DNA from: Hennigella sp049177155
GTDB lineage: Bacteria > Bacillota_I > Bacilli_A > Mycoplasmatales > Mycoplasmoidaceae
Direction of reading: 5' to 3'
Assembly (NCBI GenBank): GCA_049177155.1
Contig: CP185407.1
Location: 434,001 to 498,000 of the forward strand
Length of the DNA stretch: 64,000 nt
The notes beneath the pieces were generated by a model. That model saw nothing but the letters and a program-made list of their open reading frames with translations, was not told the origin of the DNA and did no database searches. The position numbers and the translations under genes were made by a program. Every line of letters starts with the position of its first letter. The first letter of the stretch is position 1. This document shows, piece by piece, positions 32,865 through 43,438 of the stretch.

Positions 32865-35249
32865 ATGTACAACCATAACCTAATTGAAAAAGAAATAGCT
32901 AAGTTCTGAAAAGAAAATGATATATATCATTTTGATCCTAAAAACAAAGGAACAAAATGCTATATTTTGGATATGTTTCCTTATCCATCAGGTCAAGGTT
33001 TACACGTAGGACATCCTAAAGGTTACACTGCTACAGATATTTATTCTCGATATAAAAGATTTAATGGTTTTAATGTTTTACATCCTATTGGATGAGATGC
33101 ATTTGGTTTACCTGCAGAACAATATGCTTTACAAACAGGAAACCATCCTGCAGAATTTACTAAGAAAAACATTGATGTTTTTAGAAACCAACTTCAATCA
33201 CTAGGATTTAGTTTTGATTACAAGAAAGAAGTCAACACCACTGATCCTGCTTATTACAAATGAACTCAATGAATCTTTTCAAAATTATTTGAAAAAGGTT
33301 TAGCAGAAATCAAAGATGTTGATGTTAACTGATGTGAAGAACTAGGAACAGTTTTATCTAACGAAGAAGTAATTGTTGAAAATGGTAAGATGGTTTCTGA
33401 ACGTGGATCTTATCCGGTTGTTAAAAAACCAATGCGTCAATGAGTTTTAAAAATTACTAAATACGCAGATAAATTACTTGAAGGTCTAGAAGACCTTGAT
33501 TGACCAGAAAACCTTAAAACAATTCAAAGAACATGAATTGGTAAATCCACTGGTACAAACATTAAATTCAAAGCAAACGATTTAACACTTGAGGTTTTCA
33601 CAACAAGACCAGACACTATTTATGGTGTAACATTTATTGCTATTGCTCCAGAAAACAAATTAGCTAATAAATTAACTACAAAAGATAATGCTAAAGCTGT
33701 TGATAAATATATTCAAGCAGCTAAAGCTAAAACATTATTACAACGTCAAGAAAACAAAGAAAAGACTGGAGTCTTTACAGGTAGCTATGCTATTAATCCA
33801 ATCAACAACAAGAAAGTTCCAATCTTTGTTGCTGACTATGTATTAAATGACTATGCCAACGGCATTGTCATGGGTGTAGCTTCGGCTGATAAACGTGATT
33901 ATGATTTTGCTAAAGTGCATAACCTAGAAATCATTCCAGTAATGGATGGTAAAGAAAAATGCATAACTACTGATGCTAAACATATCAATTCTAATATGCT
34001 TAATGGTTTAAACATTAAACAAGCAATAGACAAAATCAACGAATATCTTGTTGCACATAAATTAGGTTCAACAACTGTTAACTATAAGTTAAAAGATTGA
34101 ATTTTCTCAAGACAAAGATATTGAGGCGAACCATTCCCTATTTACTTTGATAAGAGTGGTAAACCACACTTAATTAAGCAATTACCAGTTAAATTACCAG
34201 AATGCAAAAACTTTAAACCATCTAAAGATGGTAGAAGTCCACTTGCTAATTTAACTGATTGATTAAAAGTAGAAAATGGAACAAGAGATACTAACACTAT
34301 GCCACAATGAGCTGGTAGTTGTTGATATTATTTAGCTTATTTAATGAAACAAGATAATGGTAGTTATCTTGATCTTGATTCACAAGAAGCTAAAGATCTA
34401 TTTAAACATTGATTACCTGTTGATTTATATGTAGGTGGTCAAGAACATGCAGTGTTACACTTGCTATATGCAAGATTCTGACATCGTTTCTTATATGATG
34501 TTGGTGTTGTTCCTACTAAGGAACCATTTGCTAAAGTAGTTAACCAAGGAATGATTCTTGGTACTAATGGTGAAAAGATGTCTAAATCAAGAGGCAATGT
34601 CATTAACCCTAATGAGATTGTTAAAAACTTAGGTGCAGACACATTAAGACTTTATGAAGTCTTTATGGGCCCATTAACTGCAACTATGCCATGATCTGAT
34701 GAAGGATTAATGGGCTGTAGAAAATGATTAGACAGAGTTTATAACTTGTTCACAAGTGATAAACCATTTGGTCAAACAGATAAAACATTAAACGTTGCTT
34801 ACCATGCTTTTGTTAAAGAAGCAACAGAAGCAATTAATGAATACAAATTCAATATTGCTATAAGCAAAATGATGGTTTATATCAATGCTTGTTACAAAGC
34901 AAACACACTAGACAAAGAACAATTAATTGGATTCTTAACTGTGTTAAGTTGTTTTGCTCCATTTGTTGCTGAACACTTATATCAAAAATTAACTGGTAAG
35001 AAAACATCAATTACTAAAGATTGTGTTTGACCTAAGTATGATGCTAAATGTTTAGTTGCTAAAACTTATGTTTTAGCTATCCAAGTTAATGGCAAACTAA
35101 GAGACACTATTGAAGTAGATGTTGATGCTAGTCAAGAACAAGTTACTAAATTAGCATTAGCTAATGACAAAATTAAAACACATATTGGTAATAAACCAAT
35201 AAAGAAAACAATCTTTGTTAAAGGAAAGATTTTAAGTTTCATTATCTAA
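32865..35249 (+). CDS. leuS: Leucyl-tRNA synthetase
   Basis: A 794-residue class Ia synthetase. HVGH of FPYPSGQGLHVGHPKGY is the HIGH motif; EKMSKSRGN is KMSKS. The CP1 editing domain is present (about residues 220-400) with FTTRPDTIYG. The editing-site stretch that usually reads MxVPxHDxRD is MGVASADKRD (residues 336-345): the essential Asp (342) is kept but the usual Pro and His are Ala. About twenty TGA codons serve as Trp. The -10 box is 35 bases upstream. Transcribed divergently from the NifU-like gene and 1 base ahead of a DEAD-box helicase. Confidence 0.96.
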
Positions 35250-35250
35250 T

Positions 35251-36591
35251 ATGAAGTTTGCATCATTATCATTAAAGCTTTGGCTTTATACAGCTTTAAC
35301 TAATAATAATTTTGTTGAACTAACACTCGTTCAAGAAAAAACTTTTAAATTAGTTAACCAAGGAAATAACGTTGTTATTTCTGCTCCAACAGGATCAGGA
35401 AAAACATTATGTTATTTATTACCAATCTTAAATAATCTTAATGAACAAGAAAAACATATTCAATATGTTATCATCGCTCCAACTAAAGAATTAGTTTGGC
35501 AAATCTACAACAACTTTTTAGCTCTAACTAAATACAACAAAACAATTAAAATTGTTTTACTAGATAAAAACGAAAAGGTTGATAACTTAGTTAACAACCC
35601 TAGCCAAATCGTAATTGCTACAGTTGAAAAAGTTAGACAAGCGATTGCTAAAAGTGTTAACTTCAAATATCTAAAACAAATTGTTTTAGATGAAGCAGAT
35701 ATGTTAATAGATTATGGATTTGTTAACTCTATTAATGATATGTTTAGTAAACTAAATCTTTATAACAATCAAGTCCAAAAAGTCTTCTGTTCTGCATCTA
35801 TACATAATAATGTAAGTAACACATTTAAGAAAGCTGTTAATAACTTAACAAGTATTCAACTAGAAAAGAATATTTTTGAAAACAAACAAATTAAACATTG
35901 CTTAGTTTATCAAAAAGATAATACTGATCCTTATAAAACATTAGAACAATTACTACAAGTAATTAATCCTTATATGTGTATTATCTTTGCTAACACAAAA
36001 CAAGATGTAGAAAAAATTTATTCACAACTACTAGCCAAAGGACTAGAAGTTGGAATGTTACATAAAGATATGACAACTAGAGATAGAAAACAAATGTTTT
36101 CTAAACTTAATAACAACCAATTTAAATATTTGGTTGCTACTGACTTAGCATCAAGAGGTTTAGATATTGATGGTGTTAGTGATGTAATTTCTTTTGGTTT
36201 ACCAAAAGAAGATATCTGATATTTACATAGAGCAGGTAGAACTGGTCGTGGCAAATACACTGGCAATAGTTATGTCATTTATGACAGAAAATATGATTAC
36301 CAAATTAGTAAACTTGAACACAAAGTTCACTGAACATATTACTTATTAAGTAATAACCAACTAACCGAAAAACAATTACACATCCACAAATCTAAACCAA
36401 TTGTTGATGTTCAAATGCAAAAGGAAATTTCTAAACTATATAACAAGAAAAACCAAAAGGTTAAACCGGGTTATAAAAAGAAATTAAAACAACAAATCTA
36501 TAAGATGAAACAAAAAGCTAAACATAAATATCTAGAAGAAAAGTTTAACAAGATCAGAAAAGAAAGTTATAAACAAGGAAAGAGGCATTAA
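35251..36591 (+). CDS. DEAD-box RNA helicase
   Basis: A 446-residue SF2 helicase. Q-motif region VQEKTF, Walker A SAPTGSGKT, IAPTKEL (Ia), VLDEADML (DEAD), then CSASIH where SAT is usual (motif III altered to SAS), and C-terminal motifs IIFANTK, VATDLASRGLDI and HRAGRTGRG. A Lys-rich tail of about 70 residues could bind RNA. It starts 1 base after leuS and 2 bases before pepA, so it belongs to that operon. Likely role in ribosome assembly or mRNA decay. Confidence 0.93.
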
Positions 36592-36593
36592 GT

Positions 36594-37931
36594 ATGGAAT
36601 TCAATAGACCAATAAATAAGAAAGCTTTATTAATTAAAGCTACATCTGGAACTAAAGATGAAATAAAGCAAGAAAACAACACTGTTGTGTTTACCTTTGC
36701 TAAACAACCAATGTGTACTAGATTATTTACTAGACGTTTGTCTAGTATCTTATTAAAGAATAAAGATAAAGATATTACTTTTGATATTGGTTCATTCTTG
36801 GATCACTACAAAGTAGATTGTGGATATAGTTTAGCAACAATCATCTTAACTAAGCTTCAAGCATTTTGTGGAAAACTTTTTAGCCTAAAAACTAAACCTA
36901 TCAAAAATAACATAAATGTTATTTATGATAAGAAACATAAAAATACTGTTTTTGCTGGTTATACAACATCTTTTGGTTTTAACCTAGCAAGACACTATCA
37001 ATCATTGCCTAGCAACTATCTTGGTATCAATGATTTTGTTAATGAAATCAAGAAAGTTCTTCCTGCAACAGGAAATAAGAATTTAAAAGTTAAAATTTTA
37101 ACTTTATCAGACATTAAGAAAGAAAAAATGGGTTTGATTCAAGCTGTAAACAAAGGATCAGATGAACCAGCAGCTATGATAGTACTTGAATACCTAAATA
37201 ATCCTCAAAGCAAGGATGTCCTTGCTTATGTAGGAAAAGGTATTATGTTTGATGCTGGTGGTTATGAAATAAAACCAAACAGATACATGGAAAACATGAA
37301 CCAAGACATGGCTGGAGCTGCTGCTGTCTTTGGAACAATGTTTGCTCTTGCTTCTATGAAGCAAAAAGTGAATGTTGTGGGACTGCTACCATTAGCTAAA
37401 AACATGATTTCTGATCGTTCTATGGTAGTGGGAGATGTTTATACATCTATCACTGGTAGAACTGTAGAAATTGTTTCTCCCGATTCAGAAGGTAGATTAA
37501 TCCTAGCCGATGCTATTGGTTATGCTAATAAACACTACAAAATAACAAAGTTATTTACTATTGCTACTTTAACAGGTTTATCTGAACTTGCTTTTGGTGA
37601 TTTTGCAACTCCATACTGATCAACAAAAGATACAACAGCTAAAGCTATTGAACATGCTGGTCAACTATCTGGTGATGGACTAGTTAGTCTTCGACTATAT
37701 CCAGAATATACTGAAGAAGTTAACAAATCAAGCAATATTGCTGATTGTGCTAACGGTTGCAAGGAAAGAAAGTGTAGTAATGGTACAGCTGCAGCATTCC
37801 TAAAGGAATTCTGCAAATGTCCAGATTTTACTCACTTTGATATTGCAGGAACTCATGTTTACAAAAACCATACAGTTAATCCATTGAGTTTCTTACTATA
37901 TTTGTTTGCAGTAAATCACTTTAATAAGTAA
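36594..37931 (+). CDS. pepA: M17 leucyl aminopeptidase
   Basis: A 445-residue di-zinc aminopeptidase releasing N-terminal residues from peptides. GKGIMFDAGGYEIKP carries the first Lys and Asp ligands, NQDMAGAAAV the next Asp, and SPDSEGRLILADA corresponds to the family signature NTDAEGRLxLADA, keeping the Asp, Glu and Arg but replacing Asn-Thr with Ser-Pro. TGA at 37617 is Trp. It ends an operon before a clear terminator and supplies amino acids from peptides in an organism expected to lack amino-acid synthesis. Confidence 0.93.
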
Positions 37932-37952
37932 TAAAATTTAAAGAAAATAAAT

Positions 37953-37983
37953 AAGCGTATGTCCACAAGGCATGCGCTTTTTT
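37953..37983 (+). terminator. Terminator after pepA
   Basis: Stem AAGCGTATG / CATGCGCTT (one G-T pair), 9-base loop, T run. Confidence 0.88.
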
Positions 37984-37992
37984 GACGATTTT

Positions 37993-38015
37993 AAATATTG
38001 ACAAAGTCAATATTT
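37993..38015. repeat. Inverted repeat upstream of mraZ
   Basis: Perfect arms AAATATTGAC / GTCAATATTT with AAA spacer, 34 bases before the mraZ -10 box and without a T run. Confidence 0.6.
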
Positions 38016-38048
38016 ATAAAAATTTTTTTATATTTTTATTATTATGTA

Positions 38049-38080
38049 TATAATAAGTGGGAGAAAGTGGAGAAAAGTGG
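38049..38080 (+). promoter_or_regulatory. mraZ promoter -10 box and three MraZ boxes
   Basis: TATAAT at 38049-38054 is followed by three AAGTGG repeats at 38055, 38065 and 38075, exactly 10 bases apart. Direct AAAGTGG-type repeats upstream of mraZ are the known binding site of MraZ in mollicutes and other bacteria. They overlap the transcription start and RBS, a layout suited to autoregulation of the division operon. Confidence 0.85.
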
Positions 38081-38083
38081 GAG

Positions 38084-38524
38084 ATGCTATTTCTAGGTAC
38101 TTATACACATAGTATTGATGAAAAAAACCGTCTAAGTTTACCAGCAAAGCTAGTAAACAAGTTTTCTCATAATACAGTAGTTGTATCTAAAGGTTTTGAA
38201 GGCTGTCTTGAACTTAGAAGTCAAGAAGACTTCGAAGTTTGATCTGGTCAAATCCTATCTTATTCTCAAAACAAAAAAGACTCACGTATCCTTGCTAGAC
38301 AAATCTTAGCTAACAGTAGCGAAATTGAACTAGACAAAGCAAACCGTATTTTAATTCCAGATGTTTTAAGAAAATTAGCACACCTACACAAGAATGTAAT
38401 TATTATCGGTTTAGGCAACAAACTAGAAGTTTGAGATGCAAAAGCTTATGCTAAGTTCCAAGCAGATACTGATAGTAAGTTTGAAGCTGTAGCTGAAAGA
38501 ATTGACGATGAAACAAGCAAATAA
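38084..38524 (+). CDS. mraZ: Transcriptional regulator MraZ
   Basis: A 146-residue AbrB-like DNA-binding protein with two MraZ repeats: LGTYTHSIDEKNRLSLPAK and the second ANSSEIELDKANRILIP. It binds the repeats just upstream and controls the dcw cluster. ATG 38084 was chosen because it follows GGGAG and begins the conserved MLFLGTY; a longer reading from GTG 38057 would run through the operator. Stop overlaps the rsmH start. Confidence 0.94.
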
Positions 38525-39428
38525 GATTCATACACCAGTTCTTTTACAAGAGCTAATTAGTAATTTGCAAGTTAAACCAAATGGTTTATACATCGACTGC
38601 ACCGCTGGATTTGGTGGTCATAGTAGTGAAATTGCTAATAAGTTAACAACTGGTCATCTTATTTGTATTGATCAAGACATCAACGCTATCAATCATTTAA
38701 ATAATTTATTTAAAAACAATAACAAAGTTCAAATCGTGAAGAATAACTTTGTTAATCTTGACGTGATATCAACAACCAAAGTTGATGGTATCATCATGGA
38801 CCTTGGTGTAAGTAGCTTAATGTTTGACAACCCTCAAAGAGGGTTTAGTTATAGCTTAGAAGGTCCATTGGATATGCGTATGGACAACAACAATGACCTT
38901 ACAGCTACTGATATTATTAATAAATTTTCGCGTGCGCAATTACTTGATTTATTTAAAAACTATACAGATGAACACAATCCAAGTAAAGTCGTAGATGCAA
39001 TCATCCAATACCGTGAAGCTAAACAAATTGAAACTACTACAGAATTAGCACAAATTATTGCTGATGCTTGTCCTGGTTCTCATATGAGAAAACATCCAGC
39101 TAAGGTCTACTTCCAAGCTTTAAGAATAGAAGTTAACAAAGAATTGGAAGTATTAGACAAAGCCTTAAAAAAGGCTTGCCAAATGCTCAGGCCCAAAGGA
39201 AGATTATGTGTGATCACCTTTCACTCCTTAGAAGATCGGATGGTAAAAAACTATTTCAAACAGTTGAGCCAAGTCAAAGACTTATATGGGAAAGATGTTC
39301 CAGTTAGCAAAATAGAAAAACCAGAATTCAAATTAATCACTAAAAAACCAATTGTTCCTTCAGAACAAGAAATCAAACAAAACAGAAGAAGCCACAGTGC
39401 AAAGTTAAGAGTTATTGAAAAAATATAG
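38508..39428 (+). CDS. rsmH: 16S rRNA (cytosine-1402-N4)-methyltransferase
   Basis: A 306-residue MraW/RsmH enzyme. HTPVLLQEL, the SAM motif DCTAGFGGHSSEI, DLGVSSLMFDNPQRGFSY, KVYFQALRIEVNKEL and ITFHSLEDRMVKNYF are diagnostic. The ATG lies 17 bases inside mraZ. Standard second gene of the mollicute dcw cluster. Confidence 0.96.
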   Translation: MKQANKIHTPVLLQELISNLQVKPNGLYIDCTAGFGGHSSEIANKLTTGHLICIDQDINAINHLNNLFKNNNKVQIVKNNFVNLDVISTTKVDGIIMDLGVSSLMFDNPQRGFSYSLEGPLDMRMDNNNDLTATDIINKFSRAQLLDLFKNYTDEHNPSKVVDAIIQYREAKQIETTTELAQIIADACPGSHMRKHPAKVYFQALRIEVNKELEVLDKALKKACQMLRPKGRLCVITFHSLEDRMVKNYFKQLSQVKDLYGKDVPVSKIEKPEFKLITKKPIVPSEQEIKQNRRSHSAKLRVIEKI

Positions 39429-39439
39429 AGGTAGCAAAA

Positions 39440-40477
39440 ATGAAAGACAATAAAAAAATTAGAAAAATATTATATGTAGGCAAGAAGGATATCGCTCTTG
39501 TTGTTTTATACAACAACGAAACTGAAAGAAATATCCTTTTTGCTAACCAAATCAGTATTGATCCTGCTAACCTTCAAGCTAATATCTCTCAACTTTTAAC
39601 TTGTGCTGCTAACTTCTTAGGTTTTAACATCAAAGATGTTGAGATGATCTTCAATGATGAACAAATTACAAGATACAGTTTCTATAATGCTGAATTTGTT
39701 GACTGTGATACAGAAGAAGATATTGCTAAAGAAATCTTTAAGAAAGCAAAGATTGACAACTACTTTGTTAATGAAATTAACTTCTTAGGCATTAACTATG
39801 ATGAAATAGATAAAGTAGCTAAAGTAAACTGTGAAGTTTGTGCTAGCGACTATATTACATATAAGAAATATACTAAAGCAGTTTTAGACTGCAATGTTGT
39901 AATAACAAACTCAACAAACATGTACAAACTTTTAAAAGCAAACAAAGAAGAAATTGAACTATCAATCAAGATTGATGGTAATGAAGCTATTGCTTGCGAA
40001 TACTATGGAAGCAAACTAAACAATGTCAAAGTTATCAATCTTAATTTAGAAGAAATTAAAGAACACATTAGTCAAAGATTTGCTATCAGTCTAGACAAGA
40101 TTGATAGTGTTTTAACCATTGCTAATCAATTAGCAGCTGGTGGTAATCTAGATGCTGATATTATTAATAACTATTATTTAAAAACTAAAACATATAATAA
40201 AGTTAGAGCTGCCGATATTGTTGCTTTATATAAAGATGAAATCAGAACACAAATCAGCACTTTTGTTGACTTTAGAAACTTTCAACACTTGCAAGTCATC
40301 TCTGATGATGCAATCAATGCGTTAGATGGTTTTGAGTTTGCTACAAACAATGAAATTGGTCTTGACAATATTTCATTAGCTAAAGTTATTTGCTTAGCAA
40401 ACATTGACAAAAACAAAGATGAAATTACTCAATTCAGCTTTGAAAACAAAATTAAAGCAATCAATCTATTGGCGTAA
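39440..40477 (+). CDS. Conserved division-cluster protein in the ftsA position (MPN316/MG223-like)
   Basis: A 345-residue protein of unproven function between rsmH and ftsZ. Mollicute dcw clusters typically carry one poorly conserved protein here (MG223 / MPN316), sometimes suggested to be a remote FtsA relative. I see no membrane span, no clear actin-fold phosphate motif and no C-terminal amphipathic helix; it is acidic, soluble and ends KIKAINLLA. Assignment is by position only. RBS AGAGGTAG is 6 bases before the ATG, and ftsZ follows after 9 bases. Confidence 0.75.
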   Translation: MKDNKKIRKILYVGKKDIALVVLYNNETERNILFANQISIDPANLQANISQLLTCAANFLGFNIKDVEMIFNDEQITRYSFYNAEFVDCDTEEDIAKEIFKKAKIDNYFVNEINFLGINYDEIDKVAKVNCEVCASDYITYKKYTKAVLDCNVVITNSTNMYKLLKANKEEIELSIKIDGNEAIACEYYGSKLNNVKVINLNLEEIKEHISQRFAISLDKIDSVLTIANQLAAGGNLDADIINNYYLKTKTYNKVRAADIVALYKDEIRTQISTFVDFRNFQHLQVISDDAINALDGFEFATNNEIGLDNISLAKVICLANIDKNKDEITQFSFENKIKAINLLA

Positions 40478-40486
40478 GGAGTTAGT

Positions 40487-42166
40487 ATGGAAAATACCAA
40501 CGAACAAAATAAAGTAACACCTGCACCTGAGCAACCTAAGAGCGAAATTAATATTGCTCAAGATGGCAAGGCTGTAGGCCTAGATAATGAAAAGAAAACA
40601 GAAATTCTTTTAGACCCTGTCTCAAGACAGGATGGTAATGTTATTGAAATCAAACAATCAGCTGTAAGTTCTAATTCACCTTATGATGAAGATGAAATAG
40701 ATGCTTCACCAATTCCACAACTTCCTAAGCAACCTGCTACGCAAAGTTCAACAACCACTCAACAACCTCAACCCCAAGTTCAACCTCAACAACAATCAAT
40801 CCCTGAGCTAAAGGTTAACCAACCAGGATTAACTGGACAAATTAAATCTGAACCAGTTGTTAATGAAATTAAAGTTGAACAACCTCAACCACAAGTTGAA
40901 CCAGTTGTTGAACAACCAAAAGTAGAACAACCACAACCAGAATTGCCAAAGCAAACTGCTCAAGCAAAACCTGTTAAACCTACTCACGTTTTCTCTAACT
41001 TGAATCTTTCAACTGATGAAACACAAAACTCTTTTAATATAAAAGTAATTGGTATTGGTGGTGCTGGTTGTAATGTTATTAACCACATTGCTGCTAACCA
41101 CAAAGCCATCAAAGATGTTACAACTCTATATGCCTTCAACACTGACTTATGCTCATTAAAATTAATGAGAAATGTTGAAAACCTATATCTATTAAATAAA
41201 GAAGAACTTAAAGGTTATGGTTCTGGTTGTGACCCAGAAGTTGGTAAGAAAGCTGTCCAAAAAGAAGCTGAAGCTATAAAGAAAGAATTAGCAGGCACAG
41301 ATATTTTATTTATTATTGCTGGTATGGGAAAAGGAGCTGGTTCTGGTGGAGCACCTGAACTTGCACAAATTGCTAAAAACTTAGGTATCCTAACAGTTTC
41401 GATTGTTAACATGCCATCTGTAGCATGTGAAGGAAACATTATTTACAATAATGCTTTCAATAGTCTTCAATCATTAATTGTTTATTCAGATTCTGTTTCA
41501 ACAATTAGTAATGAAAAGATCATAAGTAATAATAAGAATATCAGTTTTTATGATGCTTACCAATTAGCCAATGAAGAAATTGCTGACATTATCGAAGATA
41601 TCATCAACATTATCTTTAAACCAAGTGTCATGAATGTTGACTTTGCTGATTTGAAAACTTTCTTTAGAGAAAACAAATTCTTCATGGCTAACCGTTTTGA
41701 ACTTGACTCAGCTGGTATTAACCAATTAAAGATCCGTGAAGGATTGGCAAACAAAATTAAAAAGAGCTTTAGTGATGTAAACATCAATGCTTGTCAACAT
41801 GTTATTGCTAACATTTCTATGAGCAAGGATGCTCCAACAACAATCATTGCTGACATCAACAAGTCATTTGCAGAAATCTCTAAGAATGATAAGATAACAT
41901 TATGCTCTGGCGTAAACTACACAGACGAAAAGAAAATTAGTATATCATTCTTAGTATCTGGTAAAAACTATTCAGCCGCATTCAACAGTGCATTTGAGGG
42001 CGATAGCGGCCTAGAAACTAAATGAGCTGAACCAACAGTCAAAGTGGAAGCTGTTGGCGATTCTGACGCAAATGAATATGAAAATTTAATGAAAGCAATT
42101 GATGAAGCATCCACACCAACTGAAGAAATTCTAGCTAAACATAAACCAGACGAAGATATTGGATAA
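40487..42166 (+). CDS. ftsZ: Divergent FtsZ with long N-terminal extension
   Basis: A 559-residue tubulin-like protein. The first 180 or so residues are a low-complexity Pro/Gln/Val/Glu tail (repeats of VEQPQP type). The FtsZ core starts near residue 183 with IKVIGIGGAGCNVI and keeps the T7 loop NVDFAD (383-388). The tubulin signature, normally GMGGGTGTGAAP, reads GMGKGAGSGGAP (279-290), so a Gly and both Thr are changed. This loop contacts the GTP phosphates. The C-terminal end lacks a clear FtsZ tail peptide. Typical mycoplasma FtsZ is about 370-380 residues. It should form the division ring, but nucleotide handling may differ. Confidence 0.9.
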
Positions 42167-42187
42167 AGATAAAATAAAATATAAAGA

Positions 42188-42214
42188 TTAGCACTTTTTT
42201 GTTTGGAGTGCTAA
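42188..42214. promoter_or_regulatory. CIRCE element (HrcA operator)
   Basis: TTAGCACTT - 9 bases - GAGTGCTAA matches the CIRCE consensus TTAGCACTC-N9-GAGTGCTAA with one mismatch. It is 8 bases upstream of the dnaJ -10 box (TATAAT 42223-42228), overlapping the -35 region, so HrcA should repress dnaJ-grpE. The hairpin is followed by TTTTTA and may also end ftsZ transcripts. Confidence 0.92.
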
Positions 42215-42244
42215 TTTTTATGTATAATAAATAAAATATATATT

Positions 42245-43438
42245 ATGGCAAACAAACGAGATTACTACGAAGTATTAGGTCTTAATAAAGATGCAACTGA
42301 ACAAGATATTAAAAAAGCGTTCAGACATCTAGCAATGAAATATCATCCAGATAGAAATAAAGCACCTGATGCGGAAGAAAAGTTTAAAGAAATTAATGAA
42401 GCGTATGCAGTATTATCTGATAAAGAAAAACGAGCAACATACGATCGTTTTGGATTTGAAGGTTTAAACCAACAAGGCTTCACTGGTGGTGGTAATCCAT
42501 TTGATATTTTTAATGAATTCTTTGGTGGCCAAGGGGGAATGAAATTCTCCTTTGGTGGCGATGAAGGTGTTGATTTAGGTGACATCTTTGGTGGACTATT
42601 TGGTGGTGGGCGAAGAAAATCAAGTAGACGTAGTAACCAAAATGTTATCCCTTATGAATTAAATATTCAAACTGAAATCACAATTGATTTCTTAGATTCA
42701 GTTTTAGGATGTAATCGTGACATCACTTTAAAAATAAAACATGCGTGTGATGAGTGTAATGGTAGTGGTGTAGGCAAAGAAGCAGATGCACAAGTAACTT
42801 GTCCTCATTGTAAAGGAACTGGTGTTTTGATTCAATCTAGAAGAACACCATTTGGTATGATGCAAAGCCAAACAACTTGTCCATACTGTAATGGAACAGG
42901 ACAAATTGTTAACAAACCTTGTCCTAAATGTAAAGGCAAGAAATATCTTGAAGAATTCAAGACATTTGAAATTGAAATTGATCCAGGTATAGAAGATGGA
43001 CAAGTAGTAAGAATTAGTGGTAAAGGTCACAGCTACAAAGACTACACTGGTGATTTATTTGTAAAAATAAATGTGAATGAAAGTAAGATCTTTAAAAAAC
43101 AAAGAAATACTTTATATACACAAGTAATGGTTGATCCACTAAAAGCAATAGTTGGTGGAGAAATAGAAATTCCAACACCATATGGTTTTAAAACCATTAA
43201 GTTACCTGCGGGTACTCCTAATGAAGCGAGATTTGAAATTGCTAACTCAGGAATTAAAAATGGCAAGAATAAACTCTTTGGTAAAACCAATGGTGATTTA
43301 GTTGTCATCATTAAATATGCTGATCCAGGCAAATATTCTAAAGAAGAATTAAAAGCAATTGGTAAGATTCTAGATGACAACAAACAAAATGACCAAGTTA
43401 AGAAATTCTATGACCAAGCACGAAAGGAGATTAAATAA
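42245..43438 (+). CDS. dnaJ: Chaperone DnaJ
   Basis: A 397-residue type I Hsp40 that stimulates DnaK. J domain with the HPD motif in KYHPDRNK (about residues 32-36), a Gly/Phe-rich linker, four zinc-binding repeats CDECNGSG, CPHCKGTG, CPYCNGTG and CPKCKGKK, and C-terminal substrate domains. Controlled by CIRCE. Its stop overlaps grpE by one base (TAATG). Confidence 0.97.
   Translation: MANKRDYYEVLGLNKDATEQDIKKAFRHLAMKYHPDRNKAPDAEEKFKEINEAYAVLSDKEKRATYDRFGFEGLNQQGFTGGGNPFDIFNEFFGGQGGMKFSFGGDEGVDLGDIFGGLFGGGRRKSSRRSNQNVIPYELNIQTEITIDFLDSVLGCNRDITLKIKHACDECNGSGVGKEADAQVTCPHCKGTGVLIQSRRTPFGMMQSQTTCPYCNGTGQIVNKPCPKCKGKKYLEEFKTFEIEIDPGIEDGQVVRISGKGHSYKDYTGDLFVKINVNESKIFKKQRNTLYTQVMVDPLKAIVGGEIEIPTPYGFKTIKLPAGTPNEARFEIANSGIKNGKNKLFGKTNGDLVVIIKYADPGKYSKEELKAIGKILDDNKQNDQVKKFYDQARKEIK

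Noticed and set aside
40700..40980. Gln/Pro-rich repeats in ftsZ as a CRISPR or tandem DNA repeat.
   Set aside because: The repeats are irregular, in frame and encode the protein tail; there are no regular spacers.
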